From contig JBFWRS010000010.1 of the NCBI GenBank assembly GCA_050248795.1, positions 34,412 through 98,411 of the forward strand: a stretch of DNA of 64,000 nucleotides. Direction: 5' to 3'. Numbering within the stretch: position 1 is the stretch's first letter; every line of letters starts with the position of its first letter. The notes beneath the pieces were generated by a model, which was not told the origin of the DNA, did not search any database, and was given only the letters and a program-made list of their open reading frames with translations. Source of the stretch: CAZTDU01 sp050248795. Its GTDB lineage: Bacteria; Pseudomonadota; Gammaproteobacteria; Burkholderiales; SG8-39. The translations under genes were made by a program, and so were the position numbers. Of the stretch, positions 25,069-33,430 are shown in pieces.

Positions 25069-25737
25069 ATGAGCACCGAACAGCGATTCCTCTATCTTTT
25101 CCCTGAGCAGGTGCGCCGGAACGAACGCGGCGTGTTCCAGCTCGACTGGGGCGCAGAACGCTCGCCCTTCCACCTCGACCGCGGCATCGACTACAACCCG
25201 GCCGTAAACGAAATCGTGGTGCGCCACAAGGCGCTCAGCGCCGCCGAGTGCGCGAAGGTGATGGCTCTGGGCGAAGCGCGCACCCCGGTCACTGCAACGC
25301 TGGAGCGCGGCCATGCGGTCGAGTATCGCGCCAGCACCATCCGCTGGATCGAGCCGGACGAGGACGCGCAATGGCTGTACCACCGTCTCGGCATCCTGTT
25401 CCACGAGGTGAACAGGCATTTCCGCTTCGACCTGATCGGCCTGCCGGAGGCGCTGCAGTACACCGTCTACGGGCCAGGAGACAAGTTCGAATGGCACATC
25501 GACATCGGCCCGGGGACGATAAGCGGCCGCAAGCTTTCGGTGTCGATATTGCTGTCCGCCGATGCCGACTATGAAGGCGGCGGGCTGGACTTCCTCAACG
25601 CCGGGGGCGACCGCAGCGGCATCGGCATCGGCACGGCGATCTTCTTTCCCTCGTACATGGCGCACCGGGTGGCTCCGGTGACGCGCGGCACGCGCCGCTC
25701 GCTGGTCGCCTGGGGCTACGGACCGAGCTTTCGCTAG
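25069..25737 (+). CDS. 2OG-Fe(II) oxygenase, prolyl-hydroxylase-like
   Basis: A 222-residue 2-oxoglutarate and iron-dependent oxygenase of the prolyl 4-hydroxylase type. The iron triad is His143 and Asp145 (EWHIDIGPG) and His199 (YMAHRVAP); Arg209 or 210 in TRGTRRS would hold 2-oxoglutarate. GGGLDF is the usual strand between them. The start is an ATG 28 bases downstream of a perfect TATAAT hexamer; the frame extends 18 codons upstream across it, which is less likely to be translated. The stop overlaps the convergent TPR-GT9 gene by 4 bases. Candidate substrates are a surface protein such as the nearby pilins or a glycan. Confidence 0.85.
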   Translation: MSTEQRFLYLFPEQVRRNERGVFQLDWGAERSPFHLDRGIDYNPAVNEIVVRHKALSAAECAKVMALGEARTPVTATLERGHAVEYRASTIRWIEPDEDAQWLYHRLGILFHEVNRHFRFDLIGLPEALQYTVYGPGDKFEWHIDIGPGTISGRKLSVSILLSADADYEGGGLDFLNAGGDRSGIGIGTAIFFPSYMAHRVAPVTRGTRRSLVAWGYGPSFR

Positions 25738-27059
25738 AGGCCGAAGTGCCGCGCGAGGCGATCGCGCACGCCGGGAATCCATTGAACGAGCGCCTCATCC
25801 GGTCCCCGGCGCAGCACGCGCATCGTCCGGTACCAGGGCACGCGATCGCCTTGCCACAGGTAGCGCCACGTCGGTGCACCGGCGACCAGTACCCAGGCCT
25901 CCTTGCCGATCGCGCCAGCGAGGTGCGCCGACGCGTTGGGAACGCATATCACCAGGTCGAGCGCGCCGATGAGCGCCGCGAGCCGCTCCGGATCCGCTGC
26001 CACGCCCTGCCAGTGCTGCAGTTTCGCGCCGCCACGCACGCTTACCTCGCGTGCCTCGGCGCTGCGGTCCATCAGCTCCAGGCTGACGAACGCGGTGTCC
26101 GGAAGCTCGAACAGCGGTGCCAGCGCCGCAAGCGGCAGCGAACGCTGCGCGCGGCCTGTTTCCGGCAGCCCGCCGCTCCACGCCAGGCCCACCCTGACGC
26201 GCGCGCCCAGCGCGTCCAGCTTTACGCGCCAGCGCTCGACCAGCGCCGTGTCCGGACGCAGGTAGGGATCGCCCCGGAATGCGTCAGCCGCGCGCCGGTA
26301 CAAGCGCGGCAGGCTGCCGGCCCAGATGCCGCAATCGACGTCCCCGGTTCGCTCGCGGTCCGGCCACGCAGAACGGTTGCGCGCGATCACCTGCGCCGCG
26401 GGAAACGAGCGGGCGAACAGCGGCAGCAGGCGGCCGCTGCACTCGAGCACGCAGCGACCGGAGTCCGCGATCAGGTCGGCGAAGCAAGAAGCGAACATGA
26501 TCTCGTCGCCGATGCCCTGCTCCGAGCCGACGAACACGTTCGACTGCGCCACCGGACCGTCACACGGCGCATAGGGCATGGCGCCGCGCGGCGTCGCGTC
26601 AAAACCGGTACGCAGGCGCCATTCGTACTCGTCCCAGCCGCGCGCGAAGTTGCCGGCGCCGAGCAGCGCCACCGCAAGGCTGGCATGCGCCGCGGCGTGC
26701 CCTGGATCCAGCACGAGCGCGTCCTCGAAGCAACGGCGCGCCTCGCCCTGCCTGGCGAGCCCCAGGTACAGCGTGCCGAGTTCGACCAGCAGTCCGGCGG
26801 ACCGGCCCGGCTGTGCCGCCGCGCGCTCGAGCACCGGCGTGGCCGCTGCCAGGTTCCCGGTCTCCATCAGCGCGGCCGCGAGCAGCCTGAGTGCATCGGA
26901 CGGCGCATCCGGCGCCTGCGCTGCCGCGTGCAACTGCGCGATCGCCTCGGCGTACAGACGCCCCGCCTGCGCCGGCTCGGCCGCCTGCGCGGCTAGCGCG
27001 CGGCGCTGCATGTCCCTGGCGGCCTCAAGCAGCTCGCGTGCGCGCCTCAAGTCGAACAT
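25734..27059 (-). CDS. TPR protein with GT9-like glycosyltransferase domain
   Basis: A 441-residue paralog of the neighbouring TPR-glycosyltransferases. Residues 1-155 contain about three TPR-like units ending in GHAAAHASLAVALLGAGNFA. The GT9-like region shows NVFVGSEQGIGDEIMFASCF, VRVGLAWSGGLPETGRAQRS, LDLVICVPNASAHLAGAIGK and VPWYRTMRVLRRG, the same four landmarks as the other copies. It lies 67 bases downstream of the first pilin gene on the same strand, beyond that gene's terminator, and could be read through at low level. Pilin glycosylation is a plausible but untested job. Confidence 0.8.
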   Translation of the reverse strand: MFDLRRARELLEAARDMQRRALAAQAAEPAQAGRLYAEAIAQLHAAAQAPDAPSDALRLLAAALMETGNLAAATPVLERAAAQPGRSAGLLVELGTLYLGLARQGEARRCFEDALVLDPGHAAAHASLAVALLGAGNFARGWDEYEWRLRTGFDATPRGAMPYAPCDGPVAQSNVFVGSEQGIGDEIMFASCFADLIADSGRCVLECSGRLLPLFARSFPAAQVIARNRSAWPDRERTGDVDCGIWAGSLPRLYRRAADAFRGDPYLRPDTALVERWRVKLDALGARVRVGLAWSGGLPETGRAQRSLPLAALAPLFELPDTAFVSLELMDRSAEAREVSVRGGAKLQHWQGVAADPERLAALIGALDLVICVPNASAHLAGAIGKEAWVLVAGAPTWRYLWQGDRVPWYRTMRVLRRGPDEALVQWIPGVRDRLARHFGL

Positions 27060-27076
27060 GCCGTGATCATGCCGTG

Positions 27077-27105
27077 AAAAAGAAAAGGCCCCTCGCGGGG
27101 CCTTT
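27077..27105 (-). terminator. Intrinsic terminator of pilin copy 1
   Basis: On the minus strand a perfect 9-base stem AAAGGCCCC/GGGGCCTTT with a four-base loop is followed by TTTTCTTTTT-type sequence. It lies just past the pilin stop codon. An identical hairpin follows pilin copy 2. Confidence 0.92.
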
Positions 27106-27560
27106 CCTCATGCCGTGGACGAAACTTCAGTCCGTACGGCAGCTCGACGGGCCGTACTTGGTCGGCGTCACTTCGCAGCTCCAGATCACCGTGCTGTTGT
27201 TCCAGCTCGGCGCCAGCGTCACCTGGATGGAGATGTTGTTCAGCTGGGCATCCGCACCGCTGATGGCGATCACGCCATTCGCGCTGACCGTGCCCTGGCT
27301 GATCTTGCCGCCCGAGGCGATCAGGATGCCGGCGCCGGCGTTGGTCATGCCGCCGATGTTCTGCGCCGCTTCGGTGACCGCGGTACGGGCCGAGCTGGAG
27401 GCCAGCAGCAGTTCCGACACCTTGGCACGTACCGTGTAGTCCTGGTAGGCCGGCAGCGCTACCGCCGCCAGAATGCCGATGATCGCGACCACGATCATAA
27501 GCTCGATCAGCGTAAAACCTTTCTGCATTGATTTCATTCAGTTTCTCCCGAAGTTGAAAA
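27078..27560. repeat. Direct repeat unit 1 (pilin gene and flanks)
   Basis: One of two long direct repeats with a 656-base period. The unit covers terminator hairpin, entire pilin coding sequence, ribosome-binding region and about 20 more bases upstream. The two copies are nearly identical, indicating recent tandem duplication or continuing gene conversion. Confidence 0.85.
27127..27537 (-). CDS. pilA: Type IV major pilin, copy 1
   Basis: A 136-residue type IVa pilin. The prepilin leader MKSMQKG is cut before Phe8 by the prepilin peptidase, giving the canonical FTLIELMIVVAIIGILAAVA helix with Glu at mature position 5. The C-terminal globular part ends in the disulfide pair within WSCEVTP and SSCRTD. 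It differs from copy 2 by about five substitutions (for example Ile for Met at residue 4 and an Asn/Gly change near WNNS). A sigma-54 promoter and a terminator of its own flank it, so it is a separate unit. It is surrounded by glycosyltransferase genes. Confidence 0.95.
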   Translation of the reverse strand: MKSMQKGFTLIELMIVVAIIGILAAVALPAYQDYTVRAKVSELLLASSSARTAVTEAAQNIGGMTNAGAGILIASGGKISQGTVSANGVIAISGADAQLNNISIQVTLAPSWNNSTVIWSCEVTPTKYGPSSCRTD

Positions 27561-27587
27561 CATGCGCAGGGTGCGCACGATGGACAA

Positions 27588-27603
27588 AGCAATTGCCGTG
27601 CCA
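27588..27603 (-). promoter_or_regulatory. Sigma-54 promoter of pilin copy 1
   Basis: The minus strand reads TGGCACG-GCAA-TTGCT, a full match to the RpoN -24/-12 consensus (TGGCACG-N4-TTGCW). It lies 51 bases upstream of the start codon. RpoN control of pilA, with a PilR-type activator, is well known. Confidence 0.85.
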
Positions 27604-27732
27604 TACGTGAACCCCTACTCTTCCGCCCAGATTCCGGGCTTTTGCCCTGCTGCGGAACATCCGCGCAAGCGCGTGAGACGCCTCATGGCAGGCGGGTGAC
27701 AAAATTGGGCAAGCTTACTCACGTTGCGACGC

Positions 27733-27761
27733 AAAAAGAAAAGGCCCCTCGCGGGGCCTTT
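27733..27761 (-). terminator. Intrinsic terminator of pilin copy 2
   Basis: The same AAAGGCCCC/GGGGCCTTT hairpin and T-rich tail as after copy 1, placed just beyond the copy 2 stop. It separates the two pilin transcripts. Confidence 0.92.
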
Positions 27762-28216
27762 CCTCATGCCGTGGACGAAAGTTCAGTCCGTACGGCAGCT
27801 CGACGGGCCGTACTTGGTCGGCGTCACTTCGCAGCTCCAAATGACCGTACTGCCGTTCCAGCTCGGCGCCAGCGTCACCTGGATGGAGATGTTGTTCAGC
27901 TGGGCGTCCGCGCCGCTGATGGCGATCGCGCCATTCGCGCTGACCGTGCCCTGGCTGATCTTGCCGCCCGAGGCGATCAGGATGCCGGCGCCGGAGTTGG
28001 TCATGCCGCCGATGTTCTGCGCCGCTTCGGTCACCGACGTGCGGGCCGAGCTGGAGGCCAGCAGCAGTTCCGAAACCTTGGCGCGCACCGTGTAGTCCTG
28101 GTAGGCCGGCAGCGCTACCGCCGCCAGAATGCCGATGATCGCGACCACGATCATCAGTTCGATCAGGGTAAAGCCTTTTTGGATTGATTTCATTCAGTTT
28201 CTCCAGAAGTTGAAAA
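27734..28216. repeat. Direct repeat unit 2 (pilin gene and flanks)
   Basis: Second copy of the pilin-containing repeat. The match with unit 1 stops shortly upstream of the ribosome-binding region, so the two sigma-54 sites lie in unrelated flanking sequence yet keep the same distance from the gene. Confidence 0.85.
27783..28193 (-). CDS. pilA: Type IV major pilin, copy 2
   Basis: A 136-residue type IVa pilin, near-identical to copy 1. It has leader MKSIQKG, FTLIELMIVVAIIGILAAVA helix, and C-terminal cysteines in WSCEVTP and SSCRTD. Substitutions against copy 1 include Ser for Ala in ARTSVTE, Ser for Ala in MTNSGAG, Ala for Val in SANGAIAIS and Gly for Asn in SWNGS. These cluster in the surface-exposed half, so the copies may give antigenically or adhesively distinct pili or simply raise dosage. 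It has its own sigma-54-like promoter and terminator. Confidence 0.95.
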   Translation of the reverse strand: MKSIQKGFTLIELMIVVAIIGILAAVALPAYQDYTVRAKVSELLLASSSARTSVTEAAQNIGGMTNSGAGILIASGGKISQGTVSANGAIAISGADAQLNNISIQVTLAPSWNGSTVIWSCEVTPTKYGPSSCRTD

Positions 28217-28243
28217 CTCGCGCACGCGCGCGCGTAATACGTA

Positions 28244-28259
28244 AGCAAATTCCAGGCCA
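28244..28259 (-). promoter_or_regulatory. Sigma-54-like promoter of pilin copy 2
   Basis: The minus strand reads TGGCCTG-GAAT-TTGCT. The invariant GG and GC dinucleotides and their spacing fit an RpoN promoter; two positions of the -24 element differ from consensus and from copy 1. It lies 51 bases upstream of the start, exactly as in copy 1. Confidence 0.7.
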
Positions 28260-28390
28260 TCGTCCGATCCGGCCTGGATCGAGAACAAAGTCACGCTGCC
28301 GACCGAATCTGGCGACCCGAACCCGGTTACGGGCGAGCGGCACTGCCAAGAATGGTCACATGCACGCCCAATTCGTGGCGGACAGAAAGA

Positions 28391-30082
28391 TCAGTCGCCA
28401 TCAAGCTGCGCAAGGTCTGCGCAGATCAGTGCCAGCACCGGCGCCCAGCCCGAACGCTCGGCCTGCCGGTACAGGCGCGCGCTCGGATACCAGTCCATGC
28501 GAGCGCCGGCGAAGCCATAGCGCCATTCAGGCGCCGACGGCACCATGATCCATACCGGGCGACCGAGCGCGCCGTTCAAGTGGATCACCGACGTGCACAC
28601 GCTGATGGTGAGGTCCAGCGCGCTGCACAGCGCCGCGGTCTCGTCGTAGTCGTCGATCGCTTCCTGCCAGTGCGCAACCGGGATGCCGCGCTCGCGCGTG
28701 TACGCCTCCAGCTCGCCGGCGCAATCGCCGTACTGCAGGCTGACAAAGCGATTCCCCGCTTGCTCCAGCAGCGGATGCAGGTCGGCAAGGCCCAGGCTGC
28801 GCAGGCGCTGCCGCGTGGCGTGCGTGCCGCCGCGCCAGGACAGGCCCACCTTGCGCCCCGGGCCGAGTGCCGCGAGGCGCGCGCGCCAGTATTCGACGCG
28901 CGCGGGATCGGCCTTCAGGTAGCCCTGGTGCACGGGAAAATCGGCCGCGCTATTGCGCAGCAGCGCAGGCAGGCTTCCCATCGACGCGTGGAAATCCACC
29001 TCACCCACCTCTTTCAGCCAGGGCGGGTCCTGCTGCAACTGGCTGCCGATGACGCGCGCGCGCGGAAACGAGCGCCGAAACAGCGCTTCCAGCCTGTCCC
29101 GGCACTCGACGACCACGCTGCCAGCGCGTTCGATGATTTCCGGCAGGCAGGATGCGAACATGATCTGGTCGCCCAGCCCCTGCTCGCAGGAAACCAGAAT
29201 CGACTTGCCCTCCAGGGGTTCGCCAAGCCAGGGCGGATGCGGGATCAACCGCGGCAGGCCAAGGCCGTCGACCATGAAGCGCCACGCATAATCGCGCCAG
29301 CCGCGCTCGTACTGGCGCTCGGCAAGCAGGAAATGCGAGCGGTTCCAGCGTGCGTAGACGTTGTTCGGCTCGACCGCGAGGATGCGCTCGTAAACATCTG
29401 CCGCCCTGCGCACCTCGCCGTTCGCGGCAAGCGCGGTCGCCAGGTTGAGCCACGAAGGCGAGTAGTCGCCCGGCAGCCGCGCGCACAGCTTCTCCAGAAT
29501 TTCGAGCGCGCGCTCGTAGTGCTCGAGCTTGCCCAGCGTCATGCCGAGGTTGTGGTTTACCGTGATGTCCTCAGGGTCCACCGCGAGCGCGCGCTCGTAG
29601 ACTTCCAGGGCCTGGTCGGGCTCGCGACGCTCGTTCAGCATCCAGCCGAGCTCGCAGTACGCTTCGACAAGGCGCGGGTCGGCGGCGATCGCCGCGCGCT
29701 GGCATGCGATCGCAGGCTCGAATGCGCCCCGCATGCGATGCAGGCGTCCCAGTTCGAACTGTGCGCGGGCGTTCGCCGCATCGCGCCCCAGCACGTCCGA
29801 CAGCAGCGCCGTCGCGGCAGCGAAATCGCGTTGTTCGAGGGCAAGCGCGGCCTTCTCGACGCTCGCTTCGCTGTCCCCTGGGTCCAGCTCGCGCGCACGA
29901 TCCAGCGCCCGGACGGAATCCTCGTGCCTGCCCTGCATGCGCAGCAGGCGCCCGTGCAGCACATGCACGCGCGGATCCAGCGGGGCCTCGGCCATGGCAC
30001 GCTCGAGTTGCGTGAGTGCGCCTCCCAGGTCGCCGCCGGCGAGCCGGCCGCGGGCGAGTTCCAGGACGTCAGTCACCGGCAT
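28391..30082 (-). CDS. TPR protein with GT9-like glycosyltransferase domain
   Basis: A 563-residue protein with about seven or eight TPRs in the first 270 residues (for example ALEVYERALAVDPEDITVNH and AADVYERILAVEPNNVYARW) and a GT9-like domain after them. Landmarks are ILVSCEQGLGDQIMFASCLP, RKVGLSWRGGTHATRQRLRS, LDLTISVCTSVIHLNGALGR and MDWYPSARLYRQ. The start is the ATG with GAGG upstream, overlapping the preceding gene's end by 14 bases; an in-frame ATG nine codons earlier is an alternative. Translation is coupled to the upstream TPR-GT9 gene. The long TPR array suggests a large protein acceptor. Confidence 0.82.
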   Translation of the reverse strand: MPVTDVLELARGRLAGGDLGGALTQLERAMAEAPLDPRVHVLHGRLLRMQGRHEDSVRALDRARELDPGDSEASVEKAALALEQRDFAAATALLSDVLGRDAANARAQFELGRLHRMRGAFEPAIACQRAAIAADPRLVEAYCELGWMLNERREPDQALEVYERALAVDPEDITVNHNLGMTLGKLEHYERALEILEKLCARLPGDYSPSWLNLATALAANGEVRRAADVYERILAVEPNNVYARWNRSHFLLAERQYERGWRDYAWRFMVDGLGLPRLIPHPPWLGEPLEGKSILVSCEQGLGDQIMFASCLPEIIERAGSVVVECRDRLEALFRRSFPRARVIGSQLQQDPPWLKEVGEVDFHASMGSLPALLRNSAADFPVHQGYLKADPARVEYWRARLAALGPGRKVGLSWRGGTHATRQRLRSLGLADLHPLLEQAGNRFVSLQYGDCAGELEAYTRERGIPVAHWQEAIDDYDETAALCSALDLTISVCTSVIHLNGALGRPVWIMVPSAPEWRYGFAGARMDWYPSARLYRQAERSGWAPVLALICADLAQLDGD

Positions 30083-31898
30083 CGGCAAGCCTCGAGCGTG
30101 CCTGGGCAAGCACCGCCTGCCAGTCTCCCGGCGCCGGCTGGCGCAGCAATCTCACTGCGGGATACCAGGGCATGCCGCCGCCTGAAAAGCCGTAGCGCCA
30201 CGCGGGCACGCGCGGCGTCAGCACCAGCGTGCGCTTGCCCAGGGCGCCTGCAAGGTGGGCAATGCTGGAACACACCGTGACGACGACATCCAGCGCGCTG
30301 ATCGCGGCAGCGGCAGCGTCAAGGTCGCGCTCTACCCCCTCCAGCCGGTGCAGGACGATGCCGCTGCGCCGCGTGAAAGCCGCGATCTCGTCGTCACTGG
30401 CGTCATGCTGCAGGCTCACCCAGCTCATCCCGGGGCAGCCGAGCAGCGGCACGAGGTCGGCGAGCTCGAGCGAGCGCATCGCCTGTCCGGTGGACGCCAG
30501 GCCGCCGCGCCAGGCGATCCCTGCCTTCAGGCCGGGGCCGAGTTCCGCAAGCCGCGTGCGTGATTGCGCGAGCGCGTCCACATCGGCGCGCAGGTATCCG
30601 GCATGGCGCGGAAACGCATCCAGGCTGCGCCGATAGCGGCGCGGCAGCGAGCCGATGGCGGCATACCCGTGAACGCGGTCGCGAGCCGAAACGTCGAAGC
30701 GCACGATGCCCGGGAATGAGCGCTGCATCAGCGGCCAGAGCCTGACTTCGCAGTGGAGCATTACGCCGGCGGCCTCGCGCAGCAGGTCCGGCAGGCAAGA
30801 TGCGAACATGATGGTGTCGCCCAGTCCCTGCTCGGCGTAGACCATGATGGTCTTTCCCGCCGGGTCGGTGCCGTCCCACTCGGGCAGCGCGAACCGCCTG
30901 CGCGGCGAGTTGGCGGCGCGCAGGCGCGACTCGTAGAGGTCCCATCCTTCCGCGTAGCTGCCGCGGCCGAGCGCGAGGTGCGCCAGGCCGAGCCTCGCCT
31001 CGGCGTCGTCGGCATCGGCTTCCAATGCCATGTGCAGCCAGCGTGCGGCGCCCTCGAGGTCGCCAAGCTTCGCCAGCAACGTGCCATACGCGGTGGCGAC
31101 GCCAGGGTCGGGCGGCGCAGCGCCCGTCACGCGTTCAAGCGCGGCACGTGCCTCGTCCAGTCGGCCGCGGTCCTGGTGCACTGAGGCGAGGTTTACCCAC
31201 GCCGTGCTGCCGCCGGGATCGGCCTGCACCGCCCGTGCCAGTACCTGCGCTGCCTCGTCCAGCCGTCCGAGATCCCTGCACGCCAGCCCGAGGTTGCACA
31301 AGGCGGTGTAGAAACCCGGTCGCAGGTAGACCGCGCGATGAAAGCACTGGCGCGCTTTTTCCAGCTTGCCACGCGAGGCCGCGACCAGACCGCAGTTGTT
31401 CCAGGCTTCCGCGTGCTGCGGATCGTGGCTCACCGCCTGGTCGAACAGTTCGGTCGCCTCGTAGTGGTTGCCCCGTTGCAGCGCGATCAGCCCCAGTTCG
31501 TTCAGCACGTCCGCGCGCCCGGGTTCGATCAGCAGCGCGGTGCGGTAGTACATGCAGGCATGCAGCGCGTCGCCGGCGCGTGCGCGGCAGTCCCCTAGGC
31601 CGACCCATGCATCGGTGCGCCGGGAATCGGCAATCAGCGCGCGCCGATAGGCCGGCTCCGCCTCGTCGAAGGCGCCGCGCAGGCGCCGGATCTCGGCGTG
31701 CAGGTACCAGCGGCGCGCGTCACCGGGCGATGCCCTGGTCGCCGCTTCCAGCGCCGCCGCGGCAGCTTCCAGCTGGCGCGAGCGAACCAGGCGCTCCACG
31801 GGCCCGAAATGGTCGACCGCCGGAGCTGCGACTTCGGGAATCGCGGCCGCGGCGCGCCGCCGCCCGCCGAGTATGTCCGCGAACAGTCGCTTCAGCAT
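30069..31898 (-). CDS. TPR protein with GT9-like glycosyltransferase domain
   Basis: A 609-residue protein, the longest of the four paralogs. About eight TPRs occupy residues 30-320 (FDQAVSHDPQHAEAWNNCGL and AAQVLARAVQADPGGSTAWV are clear examples). The C-terminal domain shows IMVYAEQGLGDTIMFASCLP, LKAGIAWRGGLASTGQAMRS, LDVVVTVCSSIAHLAGALGK and MPWYPAVRLLRQ. It follows a methyltransferase gene by 8 bases and overlaps the next TPR-GT9 gene, forming a three-gene run. The nearly identical motif set across paralogs points to a shared reaction with differing acceptors. Confidence 0.82.
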   Translation of the reverse strand: MLKRLFADILGGRRRAAAAIPEVAAPAVDHFGPVERLVRSRQLEAAAAALEAATRASPGDARRWYLHAEIRRLRGAFDEAEPAYRRALIADSRRTDAWVGLGDCRARAGDALHACMYYRTALLIEPGRADVLNELGLIALQRGNHYEATELFDQAVSHDPQHAEAWNNCGLVAASRGKLEKARQCFHRAVYLRPGFYTALCNLGLACRDLGRLDEAAQVLARAVQADPGGSTAWVNLASVHQDRGRLDEARAALERVTGAAPPDPGVATAYGTLLAKLGDLEGAARWLHMALEADADDAEARLGLAHLALGRGSYAEGWDLYESRLRAANSPRRRFALPEWDGTDPAGKTIMVYAEQGLGDTIMFASCLPDLLREAAGVMLHCEVRLWPLMQRSFPGIVRFDVSARDRVHGYAAIGSLPRRYRRSLDAFPRHAGYLRADVDALAQSRTRLAELGPGLKAGIAWRGGLASTGQAMRSLELADLVPLLGCPGMSWVSLQHDASDDEIAAFTRRSGIVLHRLEGVERDLDAAAAAISALDVVVTVCSSIAHLAGALGKRTLVLTPRVPAWRYGFSGGGMPWYPAVRLLRQPAPGDWQAVLAQARSRLADAGD

Positions 31899-31906
31899 GC
31901 GGAGGG

Positions 31907-32551
31907 CTACGCCCCCTTGAGTCCGGTTTCCGCGAGCGTTCCGTCAGCCTGGCGTTCGGTTACCCAGCATCTCCAGGCGACGCCGGGATGGCGCCCGGCA
32001 GCGGCGACGAAGTGCTCCCCCCACCACGCCGCGGGCCGGATGGTGCAGTGTGCGTTCTCGCCGGTCGGCAGGCGCTTGCGCGCCGGATAGCAGGCCACGT
32101 TGGCGAAGACGAAGCGCTCTGCGAAGGAAAAGAGCTCTTCGACAATCCACGGCACGTCCTCCTCGGGGCAGTGCTCGAGCACGTCGGTGCAGACCACGCC
32201 GTCGAATTTTCCAGTCGGCAGCTCGCTGAACGGCGCGTAGCTCGGGTCGTAGCAATGCACGAAGTCCACGTCCCAGTAGTCCTGGACGCTCTCCCACGTG
32301 CCTTCGTCCTTGATCGCCACATCGCGCAACTCGTATTGCAGGCCCTTGCCGGCGCCGTAGTCGAGCACGTTCTGCGCGCCGGTAGCCTCGATCAGGCGCT
32401 TGATGCGCGTCGCCTGCGGTAGCAGGCTCGATCCGGGGAACGTGCGTTCAGGCGGCTCTCCGAGGAACCGCTCGCCTTCCACGTGCATCTGCCCGTAGAG
32501 CTTCGTCAGCTCGGCATAGCGCGGACTCGGATTGTTGCGGCTGTACTGCAT
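31907..32551 (-). CDS. Class I SAM-dependent methyltransferase
   Basis: A 214-residue methyltransferase-fold protein. Motif I is NVLDYGAGKGLQYEL, motif II/III region is FVHCYDPSYAPFSELP, and the acidic post-motif reads FDGVVCTDVLEHCPEEDVPW. The N-terminal 50 residues (SPRYAELTKLYGQMH) form a helical cap seen in glycan-associated methyltransferases. It starts the operon with the two long TPR-GT9 genes. Probable job: O-methylation of a sugar or a related small acceptor. Confidence 0.85.
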   Translation of the reverse strand: MQYSRNNPSPRYAELTKLYGQMHVEGERFLGEPPERTFPGSSLLPQATRIKRLIEATGAQNVLDYGAGKGLQYELRDVAIKDEGTWESVQDYWDVDFVHCYDPSYAPFSELPTGKFDGVVCTDVLEHCPEEDVPWIVEELFSFAERFVFANVACYPARKRLPTGENAHCTIRPAAWWGEHFVAAAGRHPGVAWRCWVTERQADGTLAETGLKGA

Positions 32552-32671
32552 GCGCGCAGATTCTAGCCTGATTCAATCGCGCGAAGCATCGCGCGGAAGA
32601 AACGTGAACTAGTTCCTCCTCCGCGCACGCGGCGTGGGCACGCGCAGCCCGGGACTATAATTTCGGTGCAG

Positions 32672-33430
32672 ATGAACCTGGAGGAATACGAAAAGCTGCA
32701 TCCGAACTCGGTCGTCGAGCACGCCGGCGCGCGGATGATATTCAACACGCCCAACCGCGCAACTGCGTGGCGCGCCGGGTCGCTCTTCAACAAGGAACCC
32801 GACACCATCGCCTGGATCGGCGGCTTCGGGCAGGGAGACGTACTGCTCGACATCGGCGCGAACGTCGGCATGTACAGCATCTTCGCGGCGGCGACACGCG
32901 GTGCGATGGTCTACGCGTTCGAGCCGGAGTCGCAGAACTACGCGCTGCTCAACCGCAATATCCACGACAACGGACTCGCGGACCGCGTGGTCGCATTCTG
33001 TGCGGCGCTGTCCGACGTCACGTCGTTCCACAGGCTCTACCTGAGCGAGTTCGTGCCCGGCAGCTCGTGCCATAACTTCGGCGAGCCGGTGGACTACCAG
33101 GAACGCGCGATGCATTCGCCGTACGCCCAAGGTTGCTTTTCCACCACGGTGGACGAGCTGGTTTCGCAAGGCGCGATTCCAGTGCCAGCGCACGTGAAGA
33201 TCGATGTCGATGGCATCGAGCCGAAGGTGATCGCGGGCGCGCGGCGCACGCTGAAGGACCCGCGGGTGCGCTCGCTGCTGATCGAGATCAACACCGCGCT
33301 CGACTCCCACTGGGAGATCATCGACTGGATGCTGGATGCGGGCTTCGACTACGACCTGCGTCAGGCGGACGCAGCCAGGCGAGCCGACGGTGCCTTCGAG
33401 GGCGTGGGGAACTATGTCTTTCGACGCTGA
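32672..33430 (+). CDS. FkbM-family methyltransferase
   Basis: A 252-residue FkbM-type O-methyltransferase, a family common in polysaccharide and glycoprotein clusters. It shows VLLDIGANVGMYSIFAAATR (SAM motif I), VYAFEPESQNYALLNRNIHD and the FkbM signature VKIDVDGIEPKVIAGARRTL. The start is uncertain: an ATG is used here, and a GTG two codons earlier also fits. Neither has a ribosome-binding site. TATAAT ends 11 bases before the ATG, so the message may be almost leaderless. It overlaps the following oxygenase gene by 17 bases. Confidence 0.87.
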   Translation: MNLEEYEKLHPNSVVEHAGARMIFNTPNRATAWRAGSLFNKEPDTIAWIGGFGQGDVLLDIGANVGMYSIFAAATRGAMVYAFEPESQNYALLNRNIHDNGLADRVVAFCAALSDVTSFHRLYLSEFVPGSSCHNFGEPVDYQERAMHSPYAQGCFSTTVDELVSQGAIPVPAHVKIDVDGIEPKVIAGARRTLKDPRVRSLLIEINTALDSHWEIIDWMLDAGFDYDLRQADAARRADGAFEGVGNYVFRR

